Shown: one piece after another, positions 18,158 to 26,679 of the stretch
Numbering within the stretch: the first letter of the stretch is position 1
How the letters are laid out: every line of letters starts with the position of its first letter
Source: a virus
Length of the DNA stretch: 36,184 nt
IMG/VR virus record: IMGVR_UViG_3300042511_000337
Coordinates: 1 to 36,184 of that record
Reading direction: 5' to 3' (one strand)
The notes under the pieces: generated by a model
The model's database searches: none
What the model saw: only the letters and a program-made list of their open reading frames with translations
What the model was told of the DNA's origin: nothing
Position numbers and translations under genes: made by a program

Positions 18158-19997
18158 AAAGAGTTGCGTAATTATTTAAAGTACTTTCTATATAATTAGT
18201 TCCTTCCGGTATTATTCTAAAAATAAAATTTTCATATGGATAATGTTTTCCATTTAAAAATGGATAATCAACACCATTACCGAGACCATCATTAAAACCA
18301 TAGGTATATAAATCTCTCCAAATAAATGAATTGTATGTTGTTGAAAAATATGAGTAATCCGGAACACCCACCATATTGTTAATGCTACCTGTTTCTATAT
18401 AATCAGAAAACCCTCTTATTTTCATTCGTCTATTTGGTTTGTAGTAATAACCAAATTGATTATTATTCATATCTACCAAACTCATATCAAACACATCAGT
18501 ATTAAATGTAAACTTATGATACATTTCAGAAATAACTCTTTCTTTTTGTTCATAATCATTCCACTCACAGTAATTACCATTTATTGTGTCACCACTTTTA
18601 AGTGATTTAAGATATGTGAAATCAATATTTATTCCATTCACATTACCACCATAAGGTGTGTTATAATACCCCGTTGGATATGCGTTATTATTTGAATCCA
18701 CAAAATTTGATTCTACCGTATCCACATCCCACCAAGTTTGTGGGTTATTAAACTGAGTATCCGGTGGTAAATTAAAATCAAACCCCTGTTTTAATCCCAC
18801 ATCATTACCATTACTATCAACACCCCCAAAAGTTAATCCAAAATACCCTTTCCAAATTGTTGTAATATATAACTCACTAATTGGTCGTTTTTGATTGTCA
18901 CGCAACTCACTAACATCAATATCTTTATTAAACGATAAAGTATATGATTGAGCATTTTCTTTAATTGAAACTCTCTTTACATTATTTGGTGTATAAACAG
19001 GACTTTCAAATTTCTTTTTAGTCCCAAATATATTTTTTTCAAACCCGGCATTAACTAAAACAGCGTCATTAACATCTGTAATTATTTTATGTTGAATCAC
19101 ATAATATTTGGATGTAGTATCATTAGGGTTTTCATAATTTATAACTCTTTTAAATGTTCCTGTAGTTTGGTCATCCACAAAAATTGAAGACCCGTATCCG
19201 ATATTAAATATGTTAAAGATATACTCATTAGTTCCCGGCAAACCGTCTCCAAAAGAAAATACTTGATATGTATTAACATACCCATTATTTAATTTTATTT
19301 TTACAAATTCAGATTCCGATAATCCGTGTTTAACGGGACATCTAAATTGAATTATAGGGTTCCCTCCCTCCATAATATCATTACCGTCATTATCCTTACT
19401 ATTAATTATAAAAGGAATCCCATCAACAGCATTCCAAACAAAAGTAGGAACATTAGACCCGGTACCATCATAAAAATTCATAACCTTATCTATGTTCTTA
19501 TATGGATAACTAACAAAATGATTCCAATTATAGGTTGAAGCACTTCTAGCGACAAAATCAACGTGAACCTGTGGTTGTCCATTTGGAATTGTTGATGGTA
19601 TTGGAACCGTGTATCCCGAAACATTGTAATCACTTCTAATAAAATCAAACTCATCATATTGGGGAAATCCTTCCCAACTTACTGAGGTAGACAACGCCCC
19701 ACATTGTCTTAAAGTTAACGCAGTTTCATTAATGTAATATAAATTATTTTCTAATGGTTCATAATTTGTTGAACCCGTATATGAGTTATTAAATAACACT
19801 TGAAACTTACAAACCGGTCTAAATGTTGTCGATTTTTGCCTTTCATCGTTAAATATTTGAACTAAATTAACATCAATACTCCTATCAAATTCTTCAAGAT
19901 TTTTTGTGTTTTGAACCAATGGTGTTGGTATCGATAAATTAGTGTCCGTCGACGTTTTATACCTTAACGACCCTAATACTATTCTTATATCATCCAT
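18120..19997 (-). CDS. Large baseplate-region structural protein (625 aa)
   Basis: I do not recognise a named family. It begins MDDIRIVLGSLRYKTSTDTN and is a mixed, aromatic- and Asn-rich sequence with many short beta segments, for example FVKIKLNNGYVNTYQVFSFG and WKGYFGLTFGGVDSNGNDVG. Its C-terminus (AAQPTKDDCE) overlaps the next gene's start by 38 nt. The 1884-aa gene ends 1 nt upstream. In T4-like phages the positions after gp6 are taken by further wedge proteins (gp7, gp8 and others), so a wedge-associated role is plausible by position. No sequence motif proves it. Confidence 0.55.
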   Translation of the reverse strand: MDDIRIVLGSLRYKTSTDTNLSIPTPLVQNTKNLEEFDRSIDVNLVQIFNDERQKSTTFRPVCKFQVLFNNSYTGSTNYEPLENNLYYINETALTLRQCGALSTSVSWEGFPQYDEFDFIRSDYNVSGYTVPIPSTIPNGQPQVHVDFVARSASTYNWNHFVSYPYKNIDKVMNFYDGTGSNVPTFVWNAVDGIPFIINSKDNDGNDIMEGGNPIIQFRCPVKHGLSESEFVKIKLNNGYVNTYQVFSFGDGLPGTNEYIFNIFNIGYGSSIFVDDQTTGTFKRVINYENPNDTTSKYYVIQHKIITDVNDAVLVNAGFEKNIFGTKKKFESPVYTPNNVKRVSIKENAQSYTLSFNKDIDVSELRDNQKRPISELYITTIWKGYFGLTFGGVDSNGNDVGLKQGFDFNLPPDTQFNNPQTWWDVDTVESNFVDSNNNAYPTGYYNTPYGGNVNGINIDFTYLKSLKSGDTINGNYCEWNDYEQKERVISEMYHKFTFNTDVFDMSLVDMNNNQFGYYYKPNRRMKIRGFSDYIETGSINNMVGVPDYSYFSTTYNSFIWRDLYTYGFNDGLGNGVDYPFLNGKHYPYENFIFRIIPEGTNYIESTLNNYATLYGAAQPTKDDCE

Positions 19998-19998
19998 C

Positions 19999-22900
19999 TT
20001 AATTTATAACGTTACTAGTGTTTATCCATTTTGTTCTAAATCTATCAAATGCCGACGCTCCTCTTCTAAGTCCAAAATAAAAGTGAAATGGCGCTCCGAC
20101 AGTAATCAAATCTGTTTCAGGAGTATTTTGACTCCAATATTGTGGTTTTGCAGTTATTGAGTTATTTTGGTAAGTTGGTAAACTATTCCCATTAGTGACT
20201 GCGTATATGTAACCTTTAAAAAAGTCATTTTGTGACTGATTAGTAGTTCTAAAATATCTAGATACCGGTAATAACCTATCCAAAGATTGATATTTTGAAG
20301 AAAAAATTGTTTGAAAATCCCAATCATTTGATTCACCACCAAAAATACTTCCCGCATGCTCACCACCACCATCAATTCTCCATTGTGATAATGGAACTTC
20401 TTGAGAATAAACTGTAAAATTATTAAATGTACAAATACTTGATGTTGTCCCTGTTGGATTTATTATTGTTCTTTTTGGTGAAACATAATCTCTAATTTGA
20501 GTATCCGATGAAAAGAATATTCCCAAAGAATTCTTACAATCAAAGAAAATAGGGTTTTGAATACCAGGGTCAACCAATGCTGTTCCTGTACCTGTTCCGG
20601 GACCTGTTGCGATAAATGTTGTTGTTCCCGCAACGTATCCCGGAGGTGCTCCAATCGACGTAAAATCTGTTGGGTTAGAAGCCGTTCCACCCGACAAAAT
20701 TTTATATCGAATACCTGTTACAAAACCACCCGCACCTACCGTTGTTGGTGCATCAGGATAATTCGACGATTGGAATGCTGCAACACCTAATTCAGAATTA
20801 ATTGAAATTAATTGAGAGTAATCAGCATCAATTAAATATTTCCCTTTTCTACTATTTTGAAAATACGCAAATATGTTAAACGCCCCTAACAAATTATTTA
20901 AAAAGTTATTATCCATAAATCTACTTATAATAAATAAATTAAGGATTTCATCAACGTGAGAATACGTTGAACTTGTTAACTTATTAACCAAGTATCCGTC
21001 ATACTCGTCAGACATCACCAATTCTTGTAAAAAGTCCGCTCTAGGACCCAAATCCATAATTGTTGTTGGATACTTTAGGTCAGCACTAAATTCACCTGAA
21101 TTGGAGTCATAAGGTGAACATCTATAATAAAAACTTCTAGATGGATTATGATACATAATAACACTATTACATTTCTTTCCTTGCGGAAAGTTTGGTGGAT
21201 TTGATGTTGGAGAACTAAACCCACTAATCTCATTTTTAAATGGAAAAGCATATAATACTCCATTCACCCAATTATTATTAAATCTGTGAGAAAACACATT
21301 TCTACACGCACCAAGCATCACCATATTTCGAGCAATCCATTCAAACATTAATTCCCAATCTCTAAATAAAGAAATAAATATTGTTGTAATAAAGACATAA
21401 CATCCACCCACAAAAATCGTTTCACCCTCATATTGGAGACAATCACCACCTCTCGGTCTTACGAATATAGTACTATTTACAGGACTTGGAGTACAACCAT
21501 AACAGTCCAAATTAACGGAACCAGCACAGGTAAAAGTGTTTATAACTCGATTTATTTTTGGAGAACCAACTAAATCTTCCCTAACATCATCTAAAGACCC
21601 GTTACCAAAAGACCCTGTTGACCCCGCTATTGAATTTATCCCGATTACACCTGTCGAAGGTATTAAATACAACGTTAATTTACTGTTTTTTTGTAAAACA
21701 CGTCCATTACAACAGTATTCCTCAACAACAGTCCCTGTCGGTAATCTATCGCCTCTCATAACAATTTGATTATTACTAGCACCAGAATAAGAACCAACCC
21801 TACCTAATGTAAAATTCATAGTATTTCCCGTACTATAGATTGGTGAATAATAATACGTTAAAACTCGAGTTGGAGGAAATCGATAATCACCGTACTGATA
21901 CCAATATGGAGTATCGGATGGGTCGAAATTAAGGGAAATTCTTAAATATTGAATGTCCATGAGCATCATTGATGCTCCCTCAACAATCTCATTAGGAATA
22001 TATCCTTCAGTCCTACCTGTCACATTATAGACACTTGGATTATCTGGAGTAGGTACCTGCATATAACAGTAACCATTAAAATCCCTTATCATCCCATAAG
22101 GAGTGTATGTATACGCTTTAGTAAAATCATTATTTAAACTTATTCGTAAACCAAATGGTGAAGAACTTGCACCATTACTTACGGTAGGTGTATTCGGATA
22201 AGCTCCATTTGATAGTGAATCATCACTTGTTTGAGTTGTCCCACGTAAAGGTTGTGCGTTTTTACAACTTGGTGCGTAAAATAGTGAACGATTATCTAAG
22301 TTAGAATAATAACTAATTAAGTTTGAATTAAACCCTGAGAATCTAGATGTCATTTGCGTCCAAGTAGACGCTGTCACTCCCTGAGTATAACCTGTAACAA
22401 ATTGCCAAGTTTCTTTTTGATTAGGACAATAAGAAAATGAGTTAAAATATAAATTTTGTCCAATAGCGTACCCTGTTTCAGTATTAATATTTCCACCTAC
22501 CGTTGGTTGGATTCCACCTACCCAAGTAGCCCCTGTCACATAATTTGGTGTGCTACCAGTTGGTAATGGTGTCCAAGCAGGTAATGGTGTTGTAACCGCC
22601 CTTTCATTACCATCGTGACTAATATTTAAAAATTTACCCTGAATCGGAATATTCATTCTATAGTAACCACTAATCTCAACATCACTTTCATTTTGATGTC
22701 CAAAAAGTTTACCAATACCATATTTAATTGGTATTTTACTGGTATATGGGTCAACACCTCTATTTAATATCACAACAACGTTTTCATTACGGTTTCTAAC
22801 ATAATTCATCGAATCATACTTTTGAACTCCAAAAGGTATTGGGTCTGGATGTGTGTTACCATTAGGTCGATAATAACAATTTGGGTTAAAAATAGTACCC

Positions 22901-25653
22901 GTCCAATCCCGTCTTCCTCCATTAATAGTTGAGAACAATTGAAACAAAGTCGACTCATTTCTGAAGTATTTTTTATTTAATGAATTAGGTAAAGTATTTA
23001 CACATTGACCACTAAAATTACTGTATGTCATAGCAGTAATAACTTGGAAATATTCTATATCAATAGGGAATTTATGGGTATTTGTAGTTGTTTTTGCACT
23101 ATATGGACCAGCATCATCAAATACTCTAACATCATAAGTAGTTGATAACATACTACTAATACCGTTAGGATGTGCGTAATTAACTGTCACCGTTGTATCA
23201 CCTGTATATGTTGTTCCTGTAATTGCGTTGTTATTAAATATATTTTTAATACCTCCCGTTAAATTTGGGTCTTTACTAAAAGTCGGATTTTGAAAAGCCA
23301 ACATTTCTCCCGCAACTAATCTTCTAGCAGTTGATTTATCACATAATATTACAATAGTATTATCTTTATGAAATTTACCCGGATTACGTGCTTCGTCAAA
23401 AGTAACATTAATTCTATTAACACCACCTCCCGGATTAGTTGTACCACTATTAAAATATTTCGCTTTAACATTAAATAAGTTAATTCTATCCGCCATTGGT
23501 AATGCGTTAGTAAACCAATCATACGCAAAAGATGTACTATCACCCCCTTCACCCACAGCAATAACCTCACTTTGTAAGTAAGGTGCTCCAATAGTGGATG
23601 ACCCATATTGATTATCAAATTGATACCCCGCAAAATCATTAGCAAAAATAACTTTTCTTTGACCCGGAAACCCATTTGGATTTGTCTCAGCATTAAAGGA
23701 TGGTAATTTAAACGTTGCAAAGGTAGATAATGGAACACTTATTAAACCAGCATTTAATGGTGATATTGGTTTAGGGTCTGACGATATTGTTGGACACGGT
23801 ACTAATTCATTTTCTTCATCCTCATCATTACCATCCGGGTCAGGGTTTTCATTAACACTTTGTCCTTGTTCACAAGAACAAAGGTCACAATCCGGATATG
23901 TTAATATAGGAACTTTTATCCCTTTTAAGTCAAGTTTCCATAACAGCCTTAAAATATACGCCAAAAGAAGTCCTAATATTATATATATAACTATCATAGC
24001 CAAATACCCCGCAATCATCCCTAAAGCATATGGAACACAACCAAGAATCAATATCCCGTAGTTAATAATACTAATAGCACACCAAACAATTAATCCAGGT
24101 ATAACTATAAGCCTTAATAACCACACAACAAAATATAAAATGTGCATCACCAATATTAACGCAAAGAATACCGGTGTAAGTATTATACTGAAAAACATAA
24201 AAATTATGTATAGTATGTCAAACCTAAAATTACCATCATTTGTTGGAAATTTATTATTTTCAGTTTCACAAGATTCCTCTAAGATATTTTTAATACCGAC
24301 ATACCTTTCACTTCCGCTACCCCCTCTATGATTATATATAAATTCTGATACAGTATAAACTTTATTATACTGCATTATGTAAAACTTATCATCACAATTT
24401 ATAGCGTCTTGAATCATTTGAGTATTTCCATAATCATTCCAATCAACGCTAAAAGCATACGATTCAAATTGATTGGAACTATATTCTCTAATATTTGGTA
24501 CTAAAAAATAAGCTCTTTTAGTAAGGTCTGATAATGATGGTGATTGAGACCATTTTACTTTAAATCTATATTTTGCTTTAGTTGGGATACCAACCTCAGG
24601 GTCATTTGAAAGAACTTGTTCTCCAAACTCATTGGTTACATAGTAATCCATATTCATTGGGACATCTACCAACCAAGTTCCGTTTTCATCAATAACTTTA
24701 CCACCCCCCTCTAAACTAAAATTTTCAAGAATAGGTAACCCGTTAGAATCTTGTTGTATTGTTTGTCTAATCGCCAATATTTCACCGGGACCCGTAGTTA
24801 AACTACATTGATACCCCGACCTGTTAGTTGGTTTACAATTAGACTTTAATGCGTTAGTATCTGAGTCAGAAATTATAGAACCCATAAAAATAGATGTTGG
24901 TCGAATATCAACATTCGCCTCACTACTTAAATCAAAATCTGTTCTTGTTATACCTAAATTACAAATTTCAGGTTGTCCCCATAATGGTTCAACCTCAATA
25001 CTTCTATTTACCGATACAATTTGTGGTAATTCTCTTAAATTATTTGATGATTTAAAATTTGTTCCGGATACTTGAGCTTCTGTTGCAAGACCCATTCTAA
25101 TCAAATCTTGAGGTGATAATGAAAATTCTCCAATGTCAGACAAATCAACATCTAAAACAATTAGATGAGCACCAACAGGAACCCCAAAAATCATATAATC
25201 ACCACTATCGTTTGTAACCGCATTATATTTATAATACTTGTCGTAAACTTCAATTAAAGTTGGGTTAGTTAAAACATCCGTTCTAGTGAAAAATGTCCCG
25301 GTAGGAACGTGAGCACTATATGATGGTTTATAGGGTAGTAAATTATATCTATAACCATCATCATTATTATCTAACAATGATTTATACGGATATAACTCAG
25401 AAATAATTGGGTCAGCTTGGTCTTTACTATCTAAAGGTATGAAGATAGATACTTTGGCATTTGGAACACCAAATCCATTATTAACACTAACACGTCCAAC
25501 AATAACACCATAATCAGCACATTGTCTAGTATAGATGTCTGTTTGTAATATTTTTAAGGATAATATTTCTAAATGTTCGAACTCTTGGTCAATTAATACT
25601 TTAACTGAAGTGTCAACACCGACCTTTGTTCTTATTCTATAAGATTTTGACAT
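19999..25653 (-). CDS. Giant tail/baseplate protein with internal multi-helix hydrophobic block (1884 aa)
   Basis: This is the largest protein here. Residues about 48-175 look like a carboxypeptidase-regulatory/Cna-B-type beta sandwich (GVIVGRVSVNNGFGVPNAKV, then TNDSGDYMIFGVPVGAHLIV). Residues about 475-570 are almost entirely hydrophobic (ILYIIFMFFSIILTP..., ...AMIVIYIILGLLLAYILRLL), enough for about four membrane-spanning helices. A Cys cluster CDLCSCEQ (about 586-593) and an acidic run (DPDGNDEDEENE, about 602-613) follow. The remaining ~1270 residues are beta-rich. A module near 1640-1697 (IRYKILSGG..DFTSIGAP..GTTTFIATGPGTGTGTA) matches a short domain common in phage structural proteins. 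The start is supported by an AT-rich leader. It heads the minus-strand structural series. A virion role is likely; whether it inserts in a membrane is an inference. Confidence 0.7.
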   Translation of the reverse strand: MSKSYRIRTKVGVDTSVKVLIDQEFEHLEILSLKILQTDIYTRQCADYGVIVGRVSVNNGFGVPNAKVSIFIPLDSKDQADPIISELYPYKSLLDNNDDGYRYNLLPYKPSYSAHVPTGTFFTRTDVLTNPTLIEVYDKYYKYNAVTNDSGDYMIFGVPVGAHLIVLDVDLSDIGEFSLSPQDLIRMGLATEAQVSGTNFKSSNNLRELPQIVSVNRSIEVEPLWGQPEICNLGITRTDFDLSSEANVDIRPTSIFMGSIISDSDTNALKSNCKPTNRSGYQCSLTTGPGEILAIRQTIQQDSNGLPILENFSLEGGGKVIDENGTWLVDVPMNMDYYVTNEFGEQVLSNDPEVGIPTKAKYRFKVKWSQSPSLSDLTKRAYFLVPNIREYSSNQFESYAFSVDWNDYGNTQMIQDAINCDDKFYIMQYNKVYTVSEFIYNHRGGSGSERYVGIKNILEESCETENNKFPTNDGNFRFDILYIIFMFFSIILTPVFFALILVMHILYFVVWLLRLIVIPGLIVWCAISIINYGILILGCVPYALGMIAGYLAMIVIYIILGLLLAYILRLLWKLDLKGIKVPILTYPDCDLCSCEQGQSVNENPDPDGNDEDEENELVPCPTISSDPKPISPLNAGLISVPLSTFATFKLPSFNAETNPNGFPGQRKVIFANDFAGYQFDNQYGSSTIGAPYLQSEVIAVGEGGDSTSFAYDWFTNALPMADRINLFNVKAKYFNSGTTNPGGGVNRINVTFDEARNPGKFHKDNTIVILCDKSTARRLVAGEMLAFQNPTFSKDPNLTGGIKNIFNNNAITGTTYTGDTTVTVNYAHPNGISSMLSTTYDVRVFDDAGPYSAKTTTNTHKFPIDIEYFQVITAMTYSNFSGQCVNTLPNSLNKKYFRNESTLFQLFSTINGGRRDWTGTIFNPNCYYRPNGNTHPDPIPFGVQKYDSMNYVRNRNENVVVILNRGVDPYTSKIPIKYGIGKLFGHQNESDVEISGYYRMNIPIQGKFLNISHDGNERAVTTPLPAWTPLPTGSTPNYVTGATWVGGIQPTVGGNINTETGYAIGQNLYFNSFSYCPNQKETWQFVTGYTQGVTASTWTQMTSRFSGFNSNLISYYSNLDNRSLFYAPSCKNAQPLRGTTQTSDDSLSNGAYPNTPTVSNGASSSPFGLRISLNNDFTKAYTYTPYGMIRDFNGYCYMQVPTPDNPSVYNVTGRTEGYIPNEIVEGASMMLMDIQYLRISLNFDPSDTPYWYQYGDYRFPPTRVLTYYYSPIYSTGNTMNFTLGRVGSYSGASNNQIVMRGDRLPTGTVVEEYCCNGRVLQKNSKLTLYLIPSTGVIGINSIAGSTGSFGNGSLDDVREDLVGSPKINRVINTFTCAGSVNLDCYGCTPSPVNSTIFVRPRGGDCLQYEGETIFVGGCYVFITTIFISLFRDWELMFEWIARNMVMLGACRNVFSHRFNNNWVNGVLYAFPFKNEISGFSSPTSNPPNFPQGKKCNSVIMYHNPSRSFYYRCSPYDSNSGEFSADLKYPTTIMDLGPRADFLQELVMSDEYDGYLVNKLTSSTYSHVDEILNLFIISRFMDNNFLNNLLGAFNIFAYFQNSRKGKYLIDADYSQLISINSELGVAAFQSSNYPDAPTTVGAGGFVTGIRYKILSGGTASNPTDFTSIGAPPGYVAGTTTFIATGPGTGTGTALVDPGIQNPIFFDCKNSLGIFFSSDTQIRDYVSPKRTIINPTGTTSSICTFNNFTVYSQEVPLSQWRIDGGGEHAGSIFGGESNDWDFQTIFSSKYQSLDRLLPVSRYFRTTNQSQNDFFKGYIYAVTNGNSLPTYQNNSITAKPQYWSQNTPETDLITVGAPFHFYFGLRRGASAFDRFRTKWINTSNVIN

Positions 25654-25666
25654 TTTTATCTTTTTT

Positions 25667-25674
25667 AATAAATA
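25667..25674 (-). promoter_or_regulatory. TATTTATT-type leader element before the 1884-aa gene
   Basis: In the 68-nt gap between the hydrolase gene and the 1884-aa gene, the minus strand reads CTATTTATT, then AAAAAAGATAAAA, then ATG, a 13-nt gap. This closely mirrors the leader of the 212-aa gene at 275-293. It may be a promoter for the large structural series or an A-rich ribosome-entry region. I see no clear terminator in the gap. Confidence 0.4.
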
Positions 25675-25721
25675 GTTTATATACCATTTTTAAAAGATAA
25701 AACATTTTTTTTGAAAATAAA

Positions 25722-26648
25722 TTATGGTTTAAACTTATATTGTTTAACAAAATCAATAGGGTTTGATTTTTTTTCTAAAAAATTATTAACAATACTAATA
25801 ACATATTTGTGAACAGTGTTATCAATAGATGTGTGAGTTGTATTAGGAATATCAACATTAAGGACTTTAGTTATTCGATTATCCTTAAATAAGGACACTC
25901 GTCCCCCTGAATTGGTGAAGAAAATCATATTGTCCGACCATTTAACAGACATAAAGTTTATCACATAACCAACATTATCTTTAATTTGATAATCATAGTT
26001 ATTATACAATTGGTTAGCACTATCTAAGAAAACAACTAAATCAACACCAATTTTTTCTTTATTTAAATTATCCAACACCTGAGCAACATTATACCCACCA
26101 ATACTATGTCCAATAAGAACAACCTTACCTGTTGGGTTAAATAGCCTAAAATACTTTACTGTTTTAAAAACCTCTTCGGACGTTAAATTATAGTTGTTTG
26201 TTCCAATATATGTAATTACACTTGTCTCTTTAGTTTCGACCTTACTTTCAACCAAACCCAAACCATCTAAGTCCCTCGACTTAGAAATGTCAATTTGAAC
26301 CTCATTAGCCCCTGACACATCCTTGAATGGTCCTAACGAACCTTCAACAACTATAACTAAATTTTTGGTATTTTTATTAAAATAATCTTGGGGGTGTTGG
26401 ATTGTTTCTAATTTTCTTCTTTCATTAAAATCGGTAATATCTGAAGTAATAAAAGAACTAACAATTATTAATAAAAAAATTTGAAATTTTGTTACTTTTT
26501 TAGTTACCCTAATTTGATTAAAAAAAATCAAAAAAATAATAAAAGAACAAATCAATCTGAAGTTAAGATATAATCCCGCAACAAAACATTGAGACCAAGT
26601 CCCATTATACCCTTTAATAAAAGTTAAAATATCTGTAATATAATCCAT
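25722..26648 (-). CDS. Membrane-anchored alpha/beta hydrolase (lipase/esterase-like, 308 aa)
   Basis: Two hydrophobic helices lie near the N-terminus (about residues 22-44 and 55-69), separated by a basic loop (RVTKKVTK). The rest forms an alpha/beta-hydrolase core: strand KNLVIVVEGSLG (95-106), nucleophile elbow VVLIGHSIGGYN with Ser182, candidate acid Asp209 in VVFLDSAN, and candidate His272 in NTTHTSID. These residues are in the family's usual order, so an ester- or thioester-cleaving enzyme at the inner membrane is likely; the substrate is unknown. The gene sits between the gp6-like gene and the 1884-aa gene with larger gaps (31 and 68 nt) than its neighbours, as expected for an inserted 'moron'. 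Possible roles include host envelope modification, lysis assistance or superinfection exclusion. None is shown. Confidence 0.72.
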   Translation of the reverse strand: MDYITDILTFIKGYNGTWSQCFVAGLYLNFRLICSFIIFLIFFNQIRVTKKVTKFQIFLLIIVSSFITSDITDFNERRKLETIQHPQDYFNKNTKNLVIVVEGSLGPFKDVSGANEVQIDISKSRDLDGLGLVESKVETKETSVITYIGTNNYNLTSEEVFKTVKYFRLFNPTGKVVLIGHSIGGYNVAQVLDNLNKEKIGVDLVVFLDSANQLYNNYDYQIKDNVGYVINFMSVKWSDNMIFFTNSGGRVSLFKDNRITKVLNVDIPNTTHTSIDNTVHKYVISIVNNFLEKKSNPIDFVKQYKFKP

Positions 26649-26679
26649 TTATTAAAAATAGAGAATACCGATTAAATTA

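Noticed and set aside
19999-25653. Tape measure protein for the 1884-aa gene
   Set aside because: Tape measures are long and mainly helical; this protein is mostly beta-rich with Cna-B-like and other small modules, and only one short block is hydrophobic.
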